Positions 20,054 to 29,264 are shown, counted from the stretch's first letter. The stretch is DNA of 64,000 bases from Tenacibaculum sp. 1_MG-2023 (GCF_030547425.1 NZ_JAUORH010000014.1:27442-91441), one strand, 5' to 3'. The notes: generated from the letters alone by a model not told the origin. Program-made: numbers and translations.

Positions 20054-21392
20054 TTTGCAAACGTTCTTGTTCTAACTTTTCAGCTAATCGTTTTTGAATA
20101 ATAGGTTGAATTAAGGTTTTTTCGTTACGAATTTTCAAGAAAGGAGAAACTTCTAAATCGTTTTTCATCTTGTCATTTTCGTTTTGAATTTTGTTTGTGC
20201 CAAGTAACACTAATTCTCCTGAATCAAATAACTGTTGTTCTTTATCAGCTGATTCTTTTATTTTTCGTTGGATGACTCCTTCTTTCAGTTGTTTTAAAAA
20301 ACCACCACCTTTTTCTATTAACTTAAAAACTTCTAGTGTTTTTTGAGCAAGTTGTTGGGTGATTGTTTCGATGTAGTATGCACCATTAGCAATGTTTTGT
20401 GCTTCTGCTAGTTCACTTTCTTGTTGTAAAATTAATAATTGATTTCTTGATATACGTTCACCAAATTCGTTCGGTTGATGGAAAATTTTATCGTACGAAC
20501 TATTGGCTAGGGTATTCGCTCCTCCTAAAATAGCGCTCATACATTCTGAAGTTGTACGAAGCATGTTTACATTATAATCATATAAGGTTTTGTTGCGTAA
20601 ACTAGGTTGTGCGAAAATGTGAGCAGTTGCTTCGGTATTGTATTCTTTTAAAAGAGCATTCCATAAAACTCTAAAAGCACGTAGTTTAGCAATTTCGAAA
20701 AAGTAATTGCTCCCTACAGAAAAATTAAAATGAATATTTTTTGCTGCTGAACCTCCGAAGTGGTTCAAATATTCGTTTGCGTGTGCAAGTGTATATGCTA
20801 ATTGTTGAACGATGGTTGCTCCTGCATTTTGATAAATTGAAGTATCAACACAAATAGCATTTTTAGTAGTTTTTGTTATCTCTTCTAGTTGTGTATGGTC
20901 GTTTTTAAGGTTTGAGTACCAGTTTCCAGAACTCGCTAAGTTTCCTATAATGTCTATATTAAAAAAACAATTGTCAGAGTTTATAAAACTAGCTAATTCT
21001 TTGATGAATTCTGAGGATAAAAAACTGAAAGTAAAGTAAAGTAAAGTTTTTTGAGGGTCAATTCCTTTTAGTAAGGTTTTGTAGTCGAACTCTTTTTTCG
21101 CCTTAAATTCAACGGCGTTTGCTCCTCTTTGAATTGAGTCGATAGCAAATAAGTTTGCTTTTTCTTCATTTTCAATATTAATAGATTGGCAAATAGCAAA
21201 ACCTTTGTTTGGAGTGTTAACTTTGGTGTTGGTTCTGTCTTCTTTAGTGTAAAAAGGTTTTACAGTAACACCTTCTTCAGTTTTCCATAAAAGGGTATCG
21301 TTATAATCGGCACCTTTTAGGTCTACTTGTATTTTTTGCTTCCATTTTGCGGGGGTAACACCTTGAAATTCGTCAAATAAATAGTTACTCAT
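20046..21392 (-). CDS. mutA: Methylmalonyl-CoA mutase small subunit
   Basis: A 448-aa non-catalytic partner of MutB. It keeps the barrel features ([54 protein letters not shown]) but has no cobalamin-binding DxHxxG. That absence and its shorter length are the marks of the small subunit. It overlaps both neighbours (eight bases each), so udk, the FtsB-like gene, mutA, mutB and psd appear to form one operon. Confidence 0.93.
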   Translation of the reverse strand: MSNYLFDEFQGVTPAKWKQKIQVDLKGADYNDTLLWKTEEGVTVKPFYTKEDRTNTKVNTPNKGFAICQSINIENEEKANLFAIDSIQRGANAVEFKAKKEFDYKTLLKGIDPQKTLLYFTFSFLSSEFIKELASFINSDNCFFNIDIIGNLASSGNWYSNLKNDHTQLEEITKTTKNAICVDTSIYQNAGATIVQQLAYTLAHANEYLNHFGGSAAKNIHFNFSVGSNYFFEIAKLRAFRVLWNALLKEYNTEATAHIFAQPSLRNKTLYDYNVNMLRTTSECMSAILGGANTLANSSYDKIFHQPNEFGERISRNQLLILQQESELAEAQNIANGAYYIETITQQLAQKTLEVFKLIEKGGGFLKQLKEGVIQRKIKESADKEQQLFDSGELVLLGTNKIQNENDKMKNDLEVSPFLKIRNEKTLIQPIIQKRLAEKLEQERLQNE

Positions 21393-21708
21393 TACTTTTT
21401 ATGGTATCAAATTCAATAATATAAATATCTTCATCTTCTTTCTTCATTAAGTATTTTTCTCTAGCATAGCGTTTTAGTTGAAGAGAGTCTTGTAGTTGCT
21501 GTATAGTTTTTTTATCTTTTTTTATTTTCTTTTCATGATAATCAATCCAACTTTTTAACTCGTTGATTTCGCTATTAAACTCTCTATGTGTAAGGTAAGA
21601 ATTCTCATCAAAAAAAAGCATCCATACCACAAATACGGTGAGTATAATCACATAAATATTAGTAGCTATTTTAAAGGAAGGTTTGTTTTTTATTGATTTA
21701 AAACTCAT
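21385..21708 (-). CDS. FtsB/DivIC-like septum formation initiator
   Basis: A 107-aa single-span protein: a transmembrane helix at about residues 15-33, then a coiled-coil (EINELKSWIDYHEKKIKKDKK region, heptad-like) and the YAREKYLMKKEDEDIYIIEFD tail typical of FtsB/DivIC, in which REKYxMKKxxEDIY is the conserved block. It belongs to the divisome FtsQ-FtsL-FtsB type complex. Location between udk and mutA is common in flavobacteria. Confidence 0.85.
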   Translation of the reverse strand: MSFKSIKNKPSFKIATNIYVIILTVFVVWMLFFDENSYLTHREFNSEINELKSWIDYHEKKIKKDKKTIQQLQDSLQLKRYAREKYLMKKEDEDIYIIEFDTIKSNE

Positions 21709-21709
21709 G

Positions 21710-22324
21710 TTATAAACGGTCGTTAATTACAGTTCTTACAATGTCTATGGCAACAGTATTATATCTATCGTTAGGTATAATAATGTCAGCGTAATTTTTT
21801 GTAGGTTCAATAAATTGTTGATGCATGGGTTTTAAGGTGTTTTGATAACGGTTCAAAACTTCATCAACATCTCTACCTCGTTCTTTAATATCTCTTCTTA
21901 CACGTCTAATCAAGCGTTCGTCAGCATCGGCATGAACGAAAATTTTTATGTCACACAAGTTACGAAGTTCTGTGCTATTAAAAATCAAAATCCCTTCAAT
22001 AATAATAACTTTTCTAGGATGTGTTTTTATGGTGTCTTTGGTTCTGTTGTGAGCAACGAATGAATATACTGGTTGTTCAATAATGCATCCGTTTTTTAAT
22101 TCAGATAGATGATCTACCATTAAATCAAAGTCGATTGCTCTGGGATGATCAAAGTTTATCTTAGTACGTTCTTCGTAAGTTAGATTATCTGTTTGCTTGT
22201 AGTAAGAGTCTTGAGAAATAACGCATACTTCGTCAGCAGGAAGTTCGTTTATTATTTGGTTTACTACCGTGGTTTTTCCACTTCCCGTACCTCCAGCAAT
22301 ACCGATAACAAATATATTTTTCAT
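21710..22324 (-). CDS. udk: Uridine kinase
   Basis: Phosphorylates uridine and cytidine (pyrimidine salvage), 204 aa. The P-loop GIAGGTGSGKTTVVNQI lies at residues 8-24; the SQDSYYKQ, NFDHPRAIDFD and RRDIKERGRDVDEVLNRYQ segments are characteristic. It is the first gene of the minus-strand operon and its stop lies one base from the next start. Confidence 0.95.
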   Translation of the reverse strand: MKNIFVIGIAGGTGSGKTTVVNQIINELPADEVCVISQDSYYKQTDNLTYEERTKINFDHPRAIDFDLMVDHLSELKNGCIIEQPVYSFVAHNRTKDTIKTHPRKVIIIEGILIFNSTELRNLCDIKIFVHADADERLIRRVRRDIKERGRDVDEVLNRYQNTLKPMHQQFIEPTKNYADIIIPNDRYNTVAIDIVRTVINDRL

Positions 22325-22375
22325 TAAGTTTTTGTAAAAAATAGAGTTATGACAAATTTAGCAAATTAAGCGCAT

Positions 22376-22407
22376 AAAAAAAGCGCTAACTTTTTGTTAG
22401 CGCTTTT
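22376..22407 (-). terminator. Terminator of tRNA-Thr
   Basis: Stem AAAAGCGCTAAC / GTTAGCGCTTTT with a five-base loop and T runs on both sides. Lies just 3' of the minus-strand tRNA-Thr and upstream of udk. Confidence 0.85.
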
Positions 22408-22414
22408 AGTTTTG

Positions 22415-22488
22415 AGCCGATGGAGGGACTCGAACCCACGACCTGCTGATTACAAATCAGCTGCTCTAGCCAGCTGAGCTACATCGGC
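22415..22488 (-). tRNA. tRNA-Thr (anticodon UGU)
   Basis: On the minus strand a full cloverleaf is seen: acceptor GCCGATG / CATCGGC with discriminator T, D arm AGCTCAGCTGGCTAGAGC, anticodon stem GCTGA / TCAGC with loop TTTGTAA (anticodon TGT), and T arm around GGTTCGAGTCC. CCA is not encoded. A TATATTTG promoter is found 20 bases upstream. Confidence 0.95.
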
Positions 22489-22507
22489 GTTTGCTTTAAA
22501 AGCGTGG

Positions 22508-22515
22508 CAAATATA
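22508..22515 (-). promoter_or_regulatory. Promoter -7 element of tRNA-Thr
   Basis: CAAATATA on the plus strand reads TATATTTG on the minus strand, a perfect TAnnTTTG element 20 bases from the tRNA 5' end. Confidence 0.65.
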
Positions 22516-22653
22516 TAATGTTTTTTGAAACTGAAAAAACTTTTTTTAAAATTTTTTAAAGAGTGTTTTTTGTAATAGTTTTAGGTGTTTTTTAAGTAGT
22601 TGAATTAGAGTTTGTTTGGTTTTTAAGGGAGGTGTATTTTTTAAGAAAAGAAG

Positions 22654-22728
22654 TCGGGATGAGTGGATTCGAACCACCGATCTCTGGTCCCCCAGACCAG
22701 CACTTTAACCGGACTAAGCTACATCCCG
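22654..22728 (-). tRNA. tRNA-Pro (anticodon GGG)
   Basis: Minus-strand cloverleaf with acceptor CGGGATG / CATCCCG, discriminator A, D arm AGCTTAGTCCGGTTAAAGT, anticodon stem CTGGT / ACCAG with loop CTGGGGG (anticodon GGG) and T arm GGTTCGAATCC. The C1-G72 end pair is usual for tRNA-Pro. CCA is not encoded. Confidence 0.95.
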
Positions 22729-22734
22729 ATACTA

Positions 22735-22742
22735 CAAATATA
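22735..22742 (-). promoter_or_regulatory. Promoter -7 element of tRNA-Pro
   Basis: CAAATATA on the plus strand, TATATTTG on the minus strand, seven bases upstream of the mature tRNA end. Confidence 0.6.
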
Positions 22743-22754
22743 TTTAAAAAAGAA

Positions 22755-22783
22755 AAAGTTCTAAGTAAATTACTTAGAACTTT
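22755..22783 (-). terminator. Terminator after the 77-aa protein gene
   Basis: Perfect 14-bp inverted repeat AAAGTTCTAAGTAA / TTACTTAGAACTTT with one central base, followed by a T-rich run on the minus strand. Lies between the small protein gene and tRNA-Pro. Confidence 0.8.
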
Positions 22784-22874
22784 ATCAAGAATAAATATTA
22801 TAATGAGAGTGGTAGTTGATGAAACTACTATTCTTATGTATATATTATAAACGAGCTTAAAGGTTGTTTATTGC

Positions 22875-23105
22875 TTAAGCTGTTAAAGGTTTTCCTTTTA
22901 AACGTTTTTCAATACGTTGTTTTACAGCTGTTAAACGCTTCATTAAGTCCATTAACGTGCTGTCTTTTGTTTGTTTATATACCTCATTAATCTCTAGAAT
23001 CAGAGCTTTTGCTTCTCTAGAGGCTAGTATTCTATCACTAGTAGTAATAAATTTGAATTTTCTGTTTTCAAATTCTTCTGCCTTATTGATTAATTCTGAA
23101 TTCAT
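22875..23105 (-). CDS. Small charged hypothetical protein
   Basis: A 76-aa soluble, helix-rich protein with many Lys/Glu residues (for example KQRIEKRLKGKP near the C-terminus). Not assigned to a family. The start is placed at ATG 23105 (MNSELINKAEEF); an ATG four codons upstream at 23117 is possible. A TATATTTG promoter at 23185-23192 (minus) and the strong terminator downstream show a single-gene transcription unit, which supports it being real. Confidence 0.6.
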   Translation of the reverse strand: MNSELINKAEEFENRKFKFITTSDRILASREAKALILEINEVYKQTKDSTLMDLMKRLTAVKQRIEKRLKGKPLTA

Positions 23106-23117
23106 AAAATTTACCAA

Positions 23118-23464
23118 TTTAAATTAAAATTTCTTTATTAGGTTTTGTCTGATAAAAGATATATGCCTAAAATAACTGGGGCGGCAAATATATAGGAAAC
23201 TTTCTGTTTACAAACAAACAAGTCCATCAATTTGATTTATTAGTTAATAAGTTTTTTTTATAAGATAAAAAAACTTTTTTACACTATCTTATATCAGGTA
23301 TAAGTATTATCTATAAATATAAATGTAACGATTTTATTTTGTTATTTCAAATTATTAGTAGAAAATTAACAGTTTTCACCTATTTATTTAATGGTTTTTT
23401 AAGGAATGGTAAGGTTTTAGTTTGAATACAGTATTTTTGTAGCGAGATAAAACATAGAACTAAT
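23118..23464. promoter_or_regulatory. Divergent intergenic region (347 bp)
   Basis: No gene was recognised. CAAATATA at 23185-23192 gives a minus-strand TATATTTG promoter for the small charged protein. TATTTTTG at 23432-23439 gives a plus-strand promoter for the DUF1684 lipoprotein, with about 25 bases to its ATG. The rest is AT-rich without clear repeats. Confidence 0.5.
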
Positions 23465-24076
23465 ATGAAGAAAATATTACTATTAATTTTTACTGTTTCA
23501 ATACTGTCTTGCAAGAGTCAAGGTAAAAGAGCTGTTTTAGGAGAGTCTGATTTTCAGAAAGAAATGAATACTAAGTTTAAAGATGCTTCTAGGTCACCAT
23601 TAACTAAAAAAGGATTGAAAGAGTTTAATGGGCTAAATTTTTTTCCTATTAATGAGAAGTATAAAGTAAATGCTAGTCTAGAATTGTTACCGAATGCTCC
23701 TGTTTTTAATTTTCCTACTACAACAGATAGGATAGTGTTATACAAAAAGTACGGAATATTATCTTTTTCTGTTGATGGAGAAGAGTTTGAGTTGGCAATT
23801 TATCAAGATGTAAAGCCTGATCCAGAATATGCTAACCATTTATTTTTACCTTTTTTAGATAATACGAATGGAAAAACGTCTTATAAAGGTGGTCGTTTTA
23901 TAGATGTTTACACAACAGATATAAAGGATGATGGTACTATTGTAATAAATTTTAATGAAGCTTATAATCCTTACTGTGCATATAGTGGTCGTTATTCTTG
24001 CCCAATTACACCAAGTGATAATTATTTAGATGTAGAAATTAAGGCAGGGGTGATGTCTTATGAAAAACCTAATTAA
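23465..24076 (+). CDS. DUF1684 family lipoprotein
   Basis: A 203-aa protein with a signal peptide and lipobox (ILSC, Cys16). The DUF1684 signature is clear: a central LSFSVDGEEFELAIYQ strand pair, LFLPFLDNTNGKTSYKGGRFID, and the C-terminal FNEAYNPYCAYSGRYSCPI with the conserved Asn-Pro-Tyr-Cys. The molecular function of the family is unknown. Single gene with its own promoter and terminator. Confidence 0.85.
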   Translation: MKKILLLIFTVSILSCKSQGKRAVLGESDFQKEMNTKFKDASRSPLTKKGLKEFNGLNFFPINEKYKVNASLELLPNAPVFNFPTTTDRIVLYKKYGILSFSVDGEEFELAIYQDVKPDPEYANHLFLPFLDNTNGKTSYKGGRFIDVYTTDIKDDGTIVINFNEAYNPYCAYSGRYSCPITPSDNYLDVEIKAGVMSYEKPN

Positions 24077-24078
24077 TA

Positions 24079-24108
24079 AAAAAAATCCTGCATATGCAGG
24101 ATTTTTTT
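24079..24108 (+). terminator. Bidirectional terminator
   Basis: Perfect palindrome AAAAATCCTGCAT / ATGCAGGATTTTT between two convergent genes, with T tracts in both directions. Confidence 0.88.
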
Positions 24109-24811
24109 ATTTAGAAGGAGGTGTTAAGCCTTCTTTACTGTCTTGTTTGATAGCTTTTGCTAATGAGTCTAAATAAGACTCTCTTACTTTTAACTTGGTC
24201 TCTTTATGTGCTTTCTTATTTAGTTTAGAAAACATTTCAGCAACCTTTATAGCTGTTGGTAGTAAGTGTTCTTGAGGGACAACTTTATCCAAAAAACCGG
24301 CTGTAATAGCATTTTTAGGGTTGTATATTTCTGAGCAACTAACACTTCTTTCAAAATAAATAGGGGCTAAACGTGCTTTTGCAATTTCGATACCAGCATT
24401 ATGCATGGTCATACCGATTAAAACTTCGTTCAATCCGATTTTAAAGTCACCTTCAATACCTAGCCTATAATCAACAGATAGTAGTAAGAAGGCTCCTTTG
24501 GCAACGGCGTGACCAGAACAAGCTGCAATTATTGGATAAGGAAAAGAAAGCATTCTGTGTGATAATTGAGATCCTTTGGTTACTAGTTCTAAAGCTGATT
24601 CAGGAGATTGTGTCATGCTTTTTAAATCGTAACCTGCAGAGAATATTCCTGGTTGTCCTGTTAATATTACTGGTTTTTCTTCTTTTTCAGCTTTATCAAA
24701 AGAGATGTTTAAAGCGTCAATCACTTCATGAGAAATAGCGTTAGCTTTTCCGTTTGTAATAGTAATTATTACGTAGCTGTCTTCTGATTTGTATTGTATA
24801 AGTTCGCTCAT
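24107..24811 (-). CDS. Enoyl-CoA hydratase/isomerase (crotonase) family protein
   Basis: A 234-aa crotonase-fold protein. Visible: ANAISHEVIDAL near residue 24, GIFSAGYDLKSM (oxyanion-hole strand, about 59-70), ACSGHAVAKGAFLLLSVDYRLG and the NEVLIGMTM segment. At 234 aa it is shorter than typical hydratases (about 260). The usual catalytic Glu pair is not obvious, so it could be an isomerase-like or CoA-thioester lyase. No fatty-acid oxidation gene lies beside it. Confidence 0.8.
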   Translation of the reverse strand: MSELIQYKSEDSYVIITITNGKANAISHEVIDALNISFDKAEKEEKPVILTGQPGIFSAGYDLKSMTQSPESALELVTKGSQLSHRMLSFPYPIIAACSGHAVAKGAFLLLSVDYRLGIEGDFKIGLNEVLIGMTMHNAGIEIAKARLAPIYFERSVSCSEIYNPKNAITAGFLDKVVPQEHLLPTAIKVAEMFSKLNKKAHKETKLKVRESYLDSLAKAIKQDSKEGLTPPSK

Positions 24812-24866
24812 TTATTATATAAATTTTACTCACAAAGTGAGGTTGGTTTTAAAGTTGTGGTATTAT

Positions 24867-25259
24867 TTAAATTGCTTGTGGACTCGTCCAAAGATAATTT
24901 ACTAAGTAAATACCTGCAAAAACAGCTAAAAATCCGATGATAAAGCTTCCTATAGTGTATAGTGTAAAAGAGGTAAAATCGCCAGATTTTAAAAAGACGT
25001 GATTTTCATAAGCAAAGGTTGAAAAAGTGGTAAATCCACCACAGAAACCAGTAGCTAATAATAGGGTGTGGTTTTGTGTTAATGTATCATTTTTGGCAGC
25101 AAGCCCTAAAATAATACCAATAAGTAAGCTCCCAAGAATATTCGTCGTAAAAGTTCCATAAGGAATTCCTGTTTGTGAACTGTTTAAAGCTTTTCCGATA
25201 ATATATCGTAATACACTTCCTGTTCCGCCACCTATAAAAACTAATAATAATTGTTTCAC
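24867..25259 (-). CDS. crcB: Fluoride efflux channel CrcB (Fluc)
   Basis: A 130-aa protein with four membrane helices that exports fluoride as a dual-topology dimer. The family motifs GGGTGSVLRYIIG near the N-terminus, GTFTTNILGSLLIG, and GFCGGFTTFSTFAYEN are all present. The region upstream carries the terminator of the next gene, and I saw no fluoride riboswitch. Confidence 0.93.
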   Translation of the reverse strand: MKQLLLVFIGGGTGSVLRYIIGKALNSSQTGIPYGTFTTNILGSLLIGIILGLAAKNDTLTQNHTLLLATGFCGGFTTFSTFAYENHVFLKSGDFTSFTLYTIGSFIIGFLAVFAGIYLVNYLWTSPQAI

Positions 25260-25357
25260 AAAAATATTTCTAAGTTAATAGCTTGGTTTTACTCTCTTAT
25301 TGAAAGAAATGTTGTAAAAATCTTTACAAGAGCTTTTCATATCATTGCGAAAATAAG

Positions 25358-25383
25358 AAAACCTCACAAATTTGTGAGGCTTT
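25358..25383 (-). terminator. Terminator of the DoxX-family gene
   Basis: Inverted repeat CCTCACAAA / TTTGTGAGG, with T-rich sequence following on the minus strand; lies 26 bases after the stop of the upstream minus-strand gene. Confidence 0.7.
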
Positions 25384-25408
25384 ACTTATGTATAAATTGT
25401 ATAATTGT

Positions 25409-26380
25409 TTATAATTCTACATCATCAGTATCTGTCCAATTCCATTTTCCAGTGATGATTCCATTTTTTACGGTAACAATACCAGGGTTAGCTCTAATTA
25501 CTGTTTTTAAAGCAGTTTCATCACAAAACCCAAAAGTGTATGGTAGTCCAAAATTTTGTTGGGTAGCTGCTAAATCTTCAATATAATCAGCTGTTAGTAC
25601 GTAGACTTTATAACCTTGTTCGCTAGCTTGTTTTGCAATTTTAGAAACATCAGCAATACCTTCTTTTTCTGTTTTCTTTAAATTAGACATAATAACAAGC
25701 ATTGCTTTTTCTTTTGCTAACATTTCGTCTAACTTGTCGCCTTCATCTGTTTCGATCATGAAATCATGTATAGGAGGAAGCTCGTCGCTATCTTCTGGGT
25801 ATTCCATTCCTTTAGCAATATCTGTTCCTATAGAATAAGCTCTAAAATCAATAATTGGTAAATGTTGTAAAACATAATAAGTTACAATTAGTGCTAAAAA
25901 GACAGAACTATAGGTTGTTAAAGAAGCAAACTTATTTGAAATTATAGGTTTAATATGTTTAACTCCTAAAATAAGAATAACAATAAAAACCATAAAAACA
26001 ACATTCTTGTAAAAAGTTTCTCCTGGAGTTAGCTTTAAAGCATCGCCAAAACAACCGCAATCTGTAACTTTATTGTAGGTGTATGAATACCAGGTTAAGA
26101 ATAAGAATATTAGGTTTATACCGAATAAACTCCAAACGGTAAATTTTGCTTTATAGCCTACTAAAAGCATAATACCTAAAACTAATTCGGTAACAATTAA
26201 AAGAATTGAGAATGGTAAAGCATAAGGAATTAAAAATTCTAAATTTAATACATCGGCACCAAAGTATTCTTCAAATTTATATTGAGATCCAATGGGGTCT
26301 ACCAATTTTACAAATCCAGAGTAAATAAAAAGAAGACCTACAAGTGCTCTTGAAATATGTGTTAACATTTTTAAAATCAT
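25409..26380 (-). CDS. DoxX/MauE-type membrane protein (BT_3928 family)
   Basis: A 323-aa protein with four N-terminal membrane helices (about 10-28, 50-72, 78-97, 120-140) and the MauE-like TDCGCFGDALKL loop, whose Cys pair suggests a thiol-redox role. A further helix (about 150-170) is followed by a soluble thioredoxin-like part that lacks an obvious CxxC. Homologues usually sit beside DUF1599 and folP in Bacteroidetes, as here. Precise role unknown. Confidence 0.82.
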   Translation of the reverse strand: MILKMLTHISRALVGLLFIYSGFVKLVDPIGSQYKFEEYFGADVLNLEFLIPYALPFSILLIVTELVLGIMLLVGYKAKFTVWSLFGINLIFLFLTWYSYTYNKVTDCGCFGDALKLTPGETFYKNVVFMVFIVILILGVKHIKPIISNKFASLTTYSSVFLALIVTYYVLQHLPIIDFRAYSIGTDIAKGMEYPEDSDELPPIHDFMIETDEGDKLDEMLAKEKAMLVIMSNLKKTEKEGIADVSKIAKQASEQGYKVYVLTADYIEDLAATQQNFGLPYTFGFCDETALKTVIRANPGIVTVKNGIITGKWNWTDTDDVEL

Positions 26381-26396
26381 AGGGGTGTTTTTTAGG

Positions 26397-26942
26397 TTAA
26401 TTATCTGATTCAGAAAGGTGAATCATGGCAAAAATAGCATAATTAATCATATCTTGATAATTAGCATCAATTCCCTCAGAAACTAGGGTTTTGCCTTGAT
26501 TGTTTTCAATTTGTTTTACACGAAGTAGTTTTTGAAGAATTAAGTCGGTCAACGAAGAAATTCTCATATCTCTCCATGCTTCACCATAATCATGGTTTTT
26601 GTTCTCCATTAATTCTTTGGTGATTTTTATATGTTTATCATATAAACTTGTTGCCTCTTCAGTCGTCAAATCAGGTTGTTCAACAATACCTAATTCAATT
26701 TGAATTAATGCCATTACCGAATAATTGATAATACCAATAAACTCTGATTTTTCTCCTTCATCAACTTTTCGTTCAGTGTTTTCTTGTAATTGGCGTATAC
26801 GTTGAGCTTTTATGAATATTTGATCAGTTAATGATGGAAGTCTTAAAATTCTCCAAGCACTACCATAATCACTCATTTTTTTTACAAACAAACTTCTACA
26901 TTCTTCAACTACAGTATCATACTGTTTAGAGGTGTTTTGCAT
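26397..26942 (-). CDS. DUF1599 domain protein (nucleotide-modification associated)
   Basis: A 181-aa protein made of two similar halves, each with the motif K(M/N)xDYGxAWRxxRxxSLTDxI: KKMSDYGSAWRILRLPSLTDQI near residue 17 and KNHDYGEAWRDMRISSLTDLI near 113. This internal duplication is typical of DUF1599. Function unknown; it is divergent from folP by 80 bp and 16 bp from the DoxX gene downstream. Confidence 0.85.
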   Translation of the reverse strand: MQNTSKQYDTVVEECRSLFVKKMSDYGSAWRILRLPSLTDQIFIKAQRIRQLQENTERKVDEGEKSEFIGIINYSVMALIQIELGIVEQPDLTTEEATSLYDKHIKITKELMENKNHDYGEAWRDMRISSLTDLILQKLLRVKQIENNQGKTLVSEGIDANYQDMINYAIFAMIHLSESDN

Positions 26943-27022
26943 TTTTCTTATTTAAAAGTATTCGACCAAAAATAGTAAATATTACAAGCTTTTCATTTAT
27001 TTTTACTTGGAAATTTAGTGTG

Positions 27023-27841
27023 ATGACAATTAATTGTAAAGGAACCTTGGTAGATTTAACTAAGCCTAAGGTTATGGGGATTTTAAATGTAACTCCTGAT
27101 TCTTTTTTTGATGGTGGTAAGTATAAAAATGAACGTGATATACTGTTGCAAACGGAAAAGATGTTGCATGGTGGTGCTACATTTATTGATGTTGGTGCGT
27201 ATTCTTCGAGACCTGGAGCAAAACATATTTCAGAAGAAGAGGAGCTGCAAAGAATGATTCCTGTGGTTGAGCTGTTAATTAAAAATTTTCCTAAAATTCT
27301 TATTTCAGTAGATTCTTTTAGAAGTAGAGTAGTAGAAGAATCGATATATGCAGGAGCTACCATGATTAACGATATCTCTGGAGGAAAGATGGATAAGCAA
27401 ATGTTTGAAACAGTAGCAAAATTGCAAGTTCCATATATAATGATGCATATGCAAGGGACACCACAAAGCATGCAACAAAATCCGGAATATGAAAATGTGG
27501 TTAGAGAAGTAATTTCTTTTTTTGCAGAACAGCTTTTTAAACTTAGAGCTTTAAAAGTAAATGATGTACTAATTGATGTTGGTTTTGGTTTTGGAAAAAC
27601 GCTCGATCAAAACTATAAGTTACTTAAAGAACTATCGTTGTTTAAAAGCTTAGAAGCACCTATTTTAACAGGGGTTTCTAGAAAGTCGATGTTATATAAT
27701 TTGTTAAATATAACACCACAAGAAGCTTTAAATGCTACGACTGTAGCAAATACCGTTGCTTTGTTAAATGGAACACATATTTTAAGAGTGCACGATGTAA
27801 AGGAGGCTGTTGAAGCAGTTAAAATTGTGGAACAGTTGTAA
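27023..27841 (+). CDS. folP: Dihydropteroate synthase
   Basis: Condenses p-aminobenzoate with the pterin pyrophosphate in folate synthesis; target of sulfonamides. Signatures: VMGILNVTPDSFFDGGKY, DVGAYSSRPGA, ISVDSFR, MMHMQGTPQSMQ, VGFGFGKTLDQNY and LTGVSRKSM. I start at ATG 27023 because the frame opens one codon earlier only with GTG. The TIM-barrel length (272 aa) is normal. Confidence 0.95.
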   Translation: MTINCKGTLVDLTKPKVMGILNVTPDSFFDGGKYKNERDILLQTEKMLHGGATFIDVGAYSSRPGAKHISEEEELQRMIPVVELLIKNFPKILISVDSFRSRVVEESIYAGATMINDISGGKMDKQMFETVAKLQVPYIMMHMQGTPQSMQQNPEYENVVREVISFFAEQLFKLRALKVNDVLIDVGFGFGKTLDQNYKLLKELSLFKSLEAPILTGVSRKSMLYNLLNITPQEALNATTVANTVALLNGTHILRVHDVKEAVEAVKIVEQL

Positions 27842-27923
27842 TAAAATCATTACATTTACTTATTAAGTTATGTGTAGTGCTTACTAATTTTTTTTAAAAG
27901 GCTAAAAAAACTTCAAAAAATTA

Positions 27924-28706
27924 ATGAACTTGGATTTTATTGACTTTTCATTCCTTGATGTGTTAGATATATTTTTAGTAGCAGTGTTACTTTATTATAT
28001 CTATAAATTATTAAAAGGAACAGTCGCTATTAATATTGTAATAGGAATTGCTTTTATATTTTTGATATGGAAGGTAACACAGGCTTTACATATGGAAATG
28101 TTAAGTGGAATTTTAGGTTACTTACTTTCAGGTGGGGTCATTGCACTTATTATTGTGTTCCAACAAGAAATTCGAAAGTTTTTATTAATGATTGGAACTA
28201 CTAATTTTTCAACAAAAAAAGGTTTTTTAAATCAGTTGAAGTTTTTAAAAACAGAAATTCATTCTGAAACAGATGTTGAAACTATTTTAATGGCTTGCGC
28301 TAACTTATCGAAAACAAAAACAGGAGCATTATTAGTTATTGAGAAAACAAATAATTTAGATTTTTTAATTAATACTGGAGATAAGATGAATGCCTTGGTT
28401 AATGAAGTTATTATTGAGAGTATTTTTTATAAAAACAGTCCGTTACATGATGGTGCGACAGTTATTCGTGACAATTATATTGTGGCAACTCGAGTAATAT
28501 TACCAGTTTCTAACAGTACTAAAATACCTTCAAGGTTTGGGTTACGTCACAGAGCGGCTATTGGTGTTAGTGAAAAAACCGATGCAATTTGTTTATTGGT
28601 TTCAGAAGAAACAGGAGAGATTTCGTATATAAAAGATGGAGAATTTGTATTGTACAAGTCATTAGAAGAGCTCCATAGAAAATTAGAAAAAGATGTAATG
28701 GCATAA
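27924..28706 (+). CDS. cdaA: Diadenylate cyclase CdaA
   Basis: Makes the second messenger c-di-AMP. Three membrane helices occur at about residues 10-30, 35-53 and 58-83, followed by the DisA_N catalytic domain with DGAT (HDGATVIRD) and RHR (FGLRHRAAIGVSE) motifs. The 260-aa length matches CdaA/DacA. It lies 82 bp after folP on the same strand, an order that recurs in flavobacteria. No phosphodiesterase gene is nearby. Confidence 0.93.
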   Translation: MNLDFIDFSFLDVLDIFLVAVLLYYIYKLLKGTVAINIVIGIAFIFLIWKVTQALHMEMLSGILGYLLSGGVIALIIVFQQEIRKFLLMIGTTNFSTKKGFLNQLKFLKTEIHSETDVETILMACANLSKTKTGALLVIEKTNNLDFLINTGDKMNALVNEVIIESIFYKNSPLHDGATVIRDNYIVATRVILPVSNSTKIPSRFGLRHRAAIGVSEKTDAICLLVSEETGEISYIKDGEFVLYKSLEELHRKLEKDVMA

Positions 28707-28733
28707 AAAAACTCGCAATTTGCGAGTTTTTTT
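28705..28733 (+). terminator. Terminator of cdaA
   Basis: Inverted repeat ACTCGCAA / TTGCGAGT flanked by A and T runs, directly after the cdaA stop; works in both directions for the convergent lipoprotein gene. Confidence 0.85.
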
Positions 28734-28750
28734 ATGACCTGTCCAAAAGA

Positions 28751-29194
28751 TTATTGAGCAGGAGCCATTTTAGATTGAATAGCAGTCATAACTTCACTAA
28801 ACTTTACAGCATCTTCTTGGCTTAAGTTACCAAGAATATCTTGTGACTTTTTAGCTAACTCAACACCTTTTTGAGCTAATTCAGAATTTTTTACAACATC
28901 ACCTTTTGCATCAATGTATGTTTTAGCATACTCAGCATAAGACTGTAAGTATTCACCTACTTTTGGATCTTCAAATTCAGGAATTTCAACACCTTCGATT
29001 GTAGAACCTACAGCTTTAGCAGCTTCTTCAGTAGCCTCTTTTGCTTCTTCTGTTGTTTTAGTTGCAGCTTCTTTAGCTTCTTCAGTAGCTTTTTCTACAG
29101 TTTCTACAGCATCTTTAGCTTCCTCTTTAGTATTTTTACATGATGTTGCTAATAAAGCACCAACAACAAATACTGATAAAATTACTCTTTTCAT
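28751..29194 (-). CDS. Lipoprotein with a Glu/Ala/Lys coiled-coil
   Basis: A 147-aa protein with signal peptide and lipobox (LATSC, Cys19), then an Ala/Glu/Lys/Thr-rich stretch (residues about 22-62) built from EEAKEA-like repeats that should form a long amphipathic helix or coiled coil. The C-terminal half is a helical domain of no recognised family. It resembles small envelope lipoproteins of flavobacteria; function unknown. Confidence 0.7.
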   Translation of the reverse strand: MKRVILSVFVVGALLATSCKNTKEEAKDAVETVEKATEEAKEAATKTTEEAKEATEEAAKAVGSTIEGVEIPEFEDPKVGEYLQSYAEYAKTYIDAKGDVVKNSELAQKGVELAKKSQDILGNLSQEDAVKFSEVMTAIQSKMAPAQ

Positions 29195-29264
29195 CGTTTA
29201 TTGATTTTTAGTTTTTAAGATTGAATAACAAATGTACTACTTTGATTGATGTAAACAAATTTAT

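Noticed and set aside
22632..22850. 72-codon plus-strand frame
   Set aside because: It reads through the antisense of tRNA-Pro, so it is not a protein gene.
25260..25357. Possible fluoride riboswitch before crcB
   Set aside because: No conserved fold or sequence of that riboswitch was seen; the only structure nearby is the terminator of the preceding gene.
26926..27471. 181-codon open frame on the minus strand
   Set aside because: It lies antisense to folP, whose family motifs are unambiguous; Cys/Ser-rich composition is that of a shadow frame.
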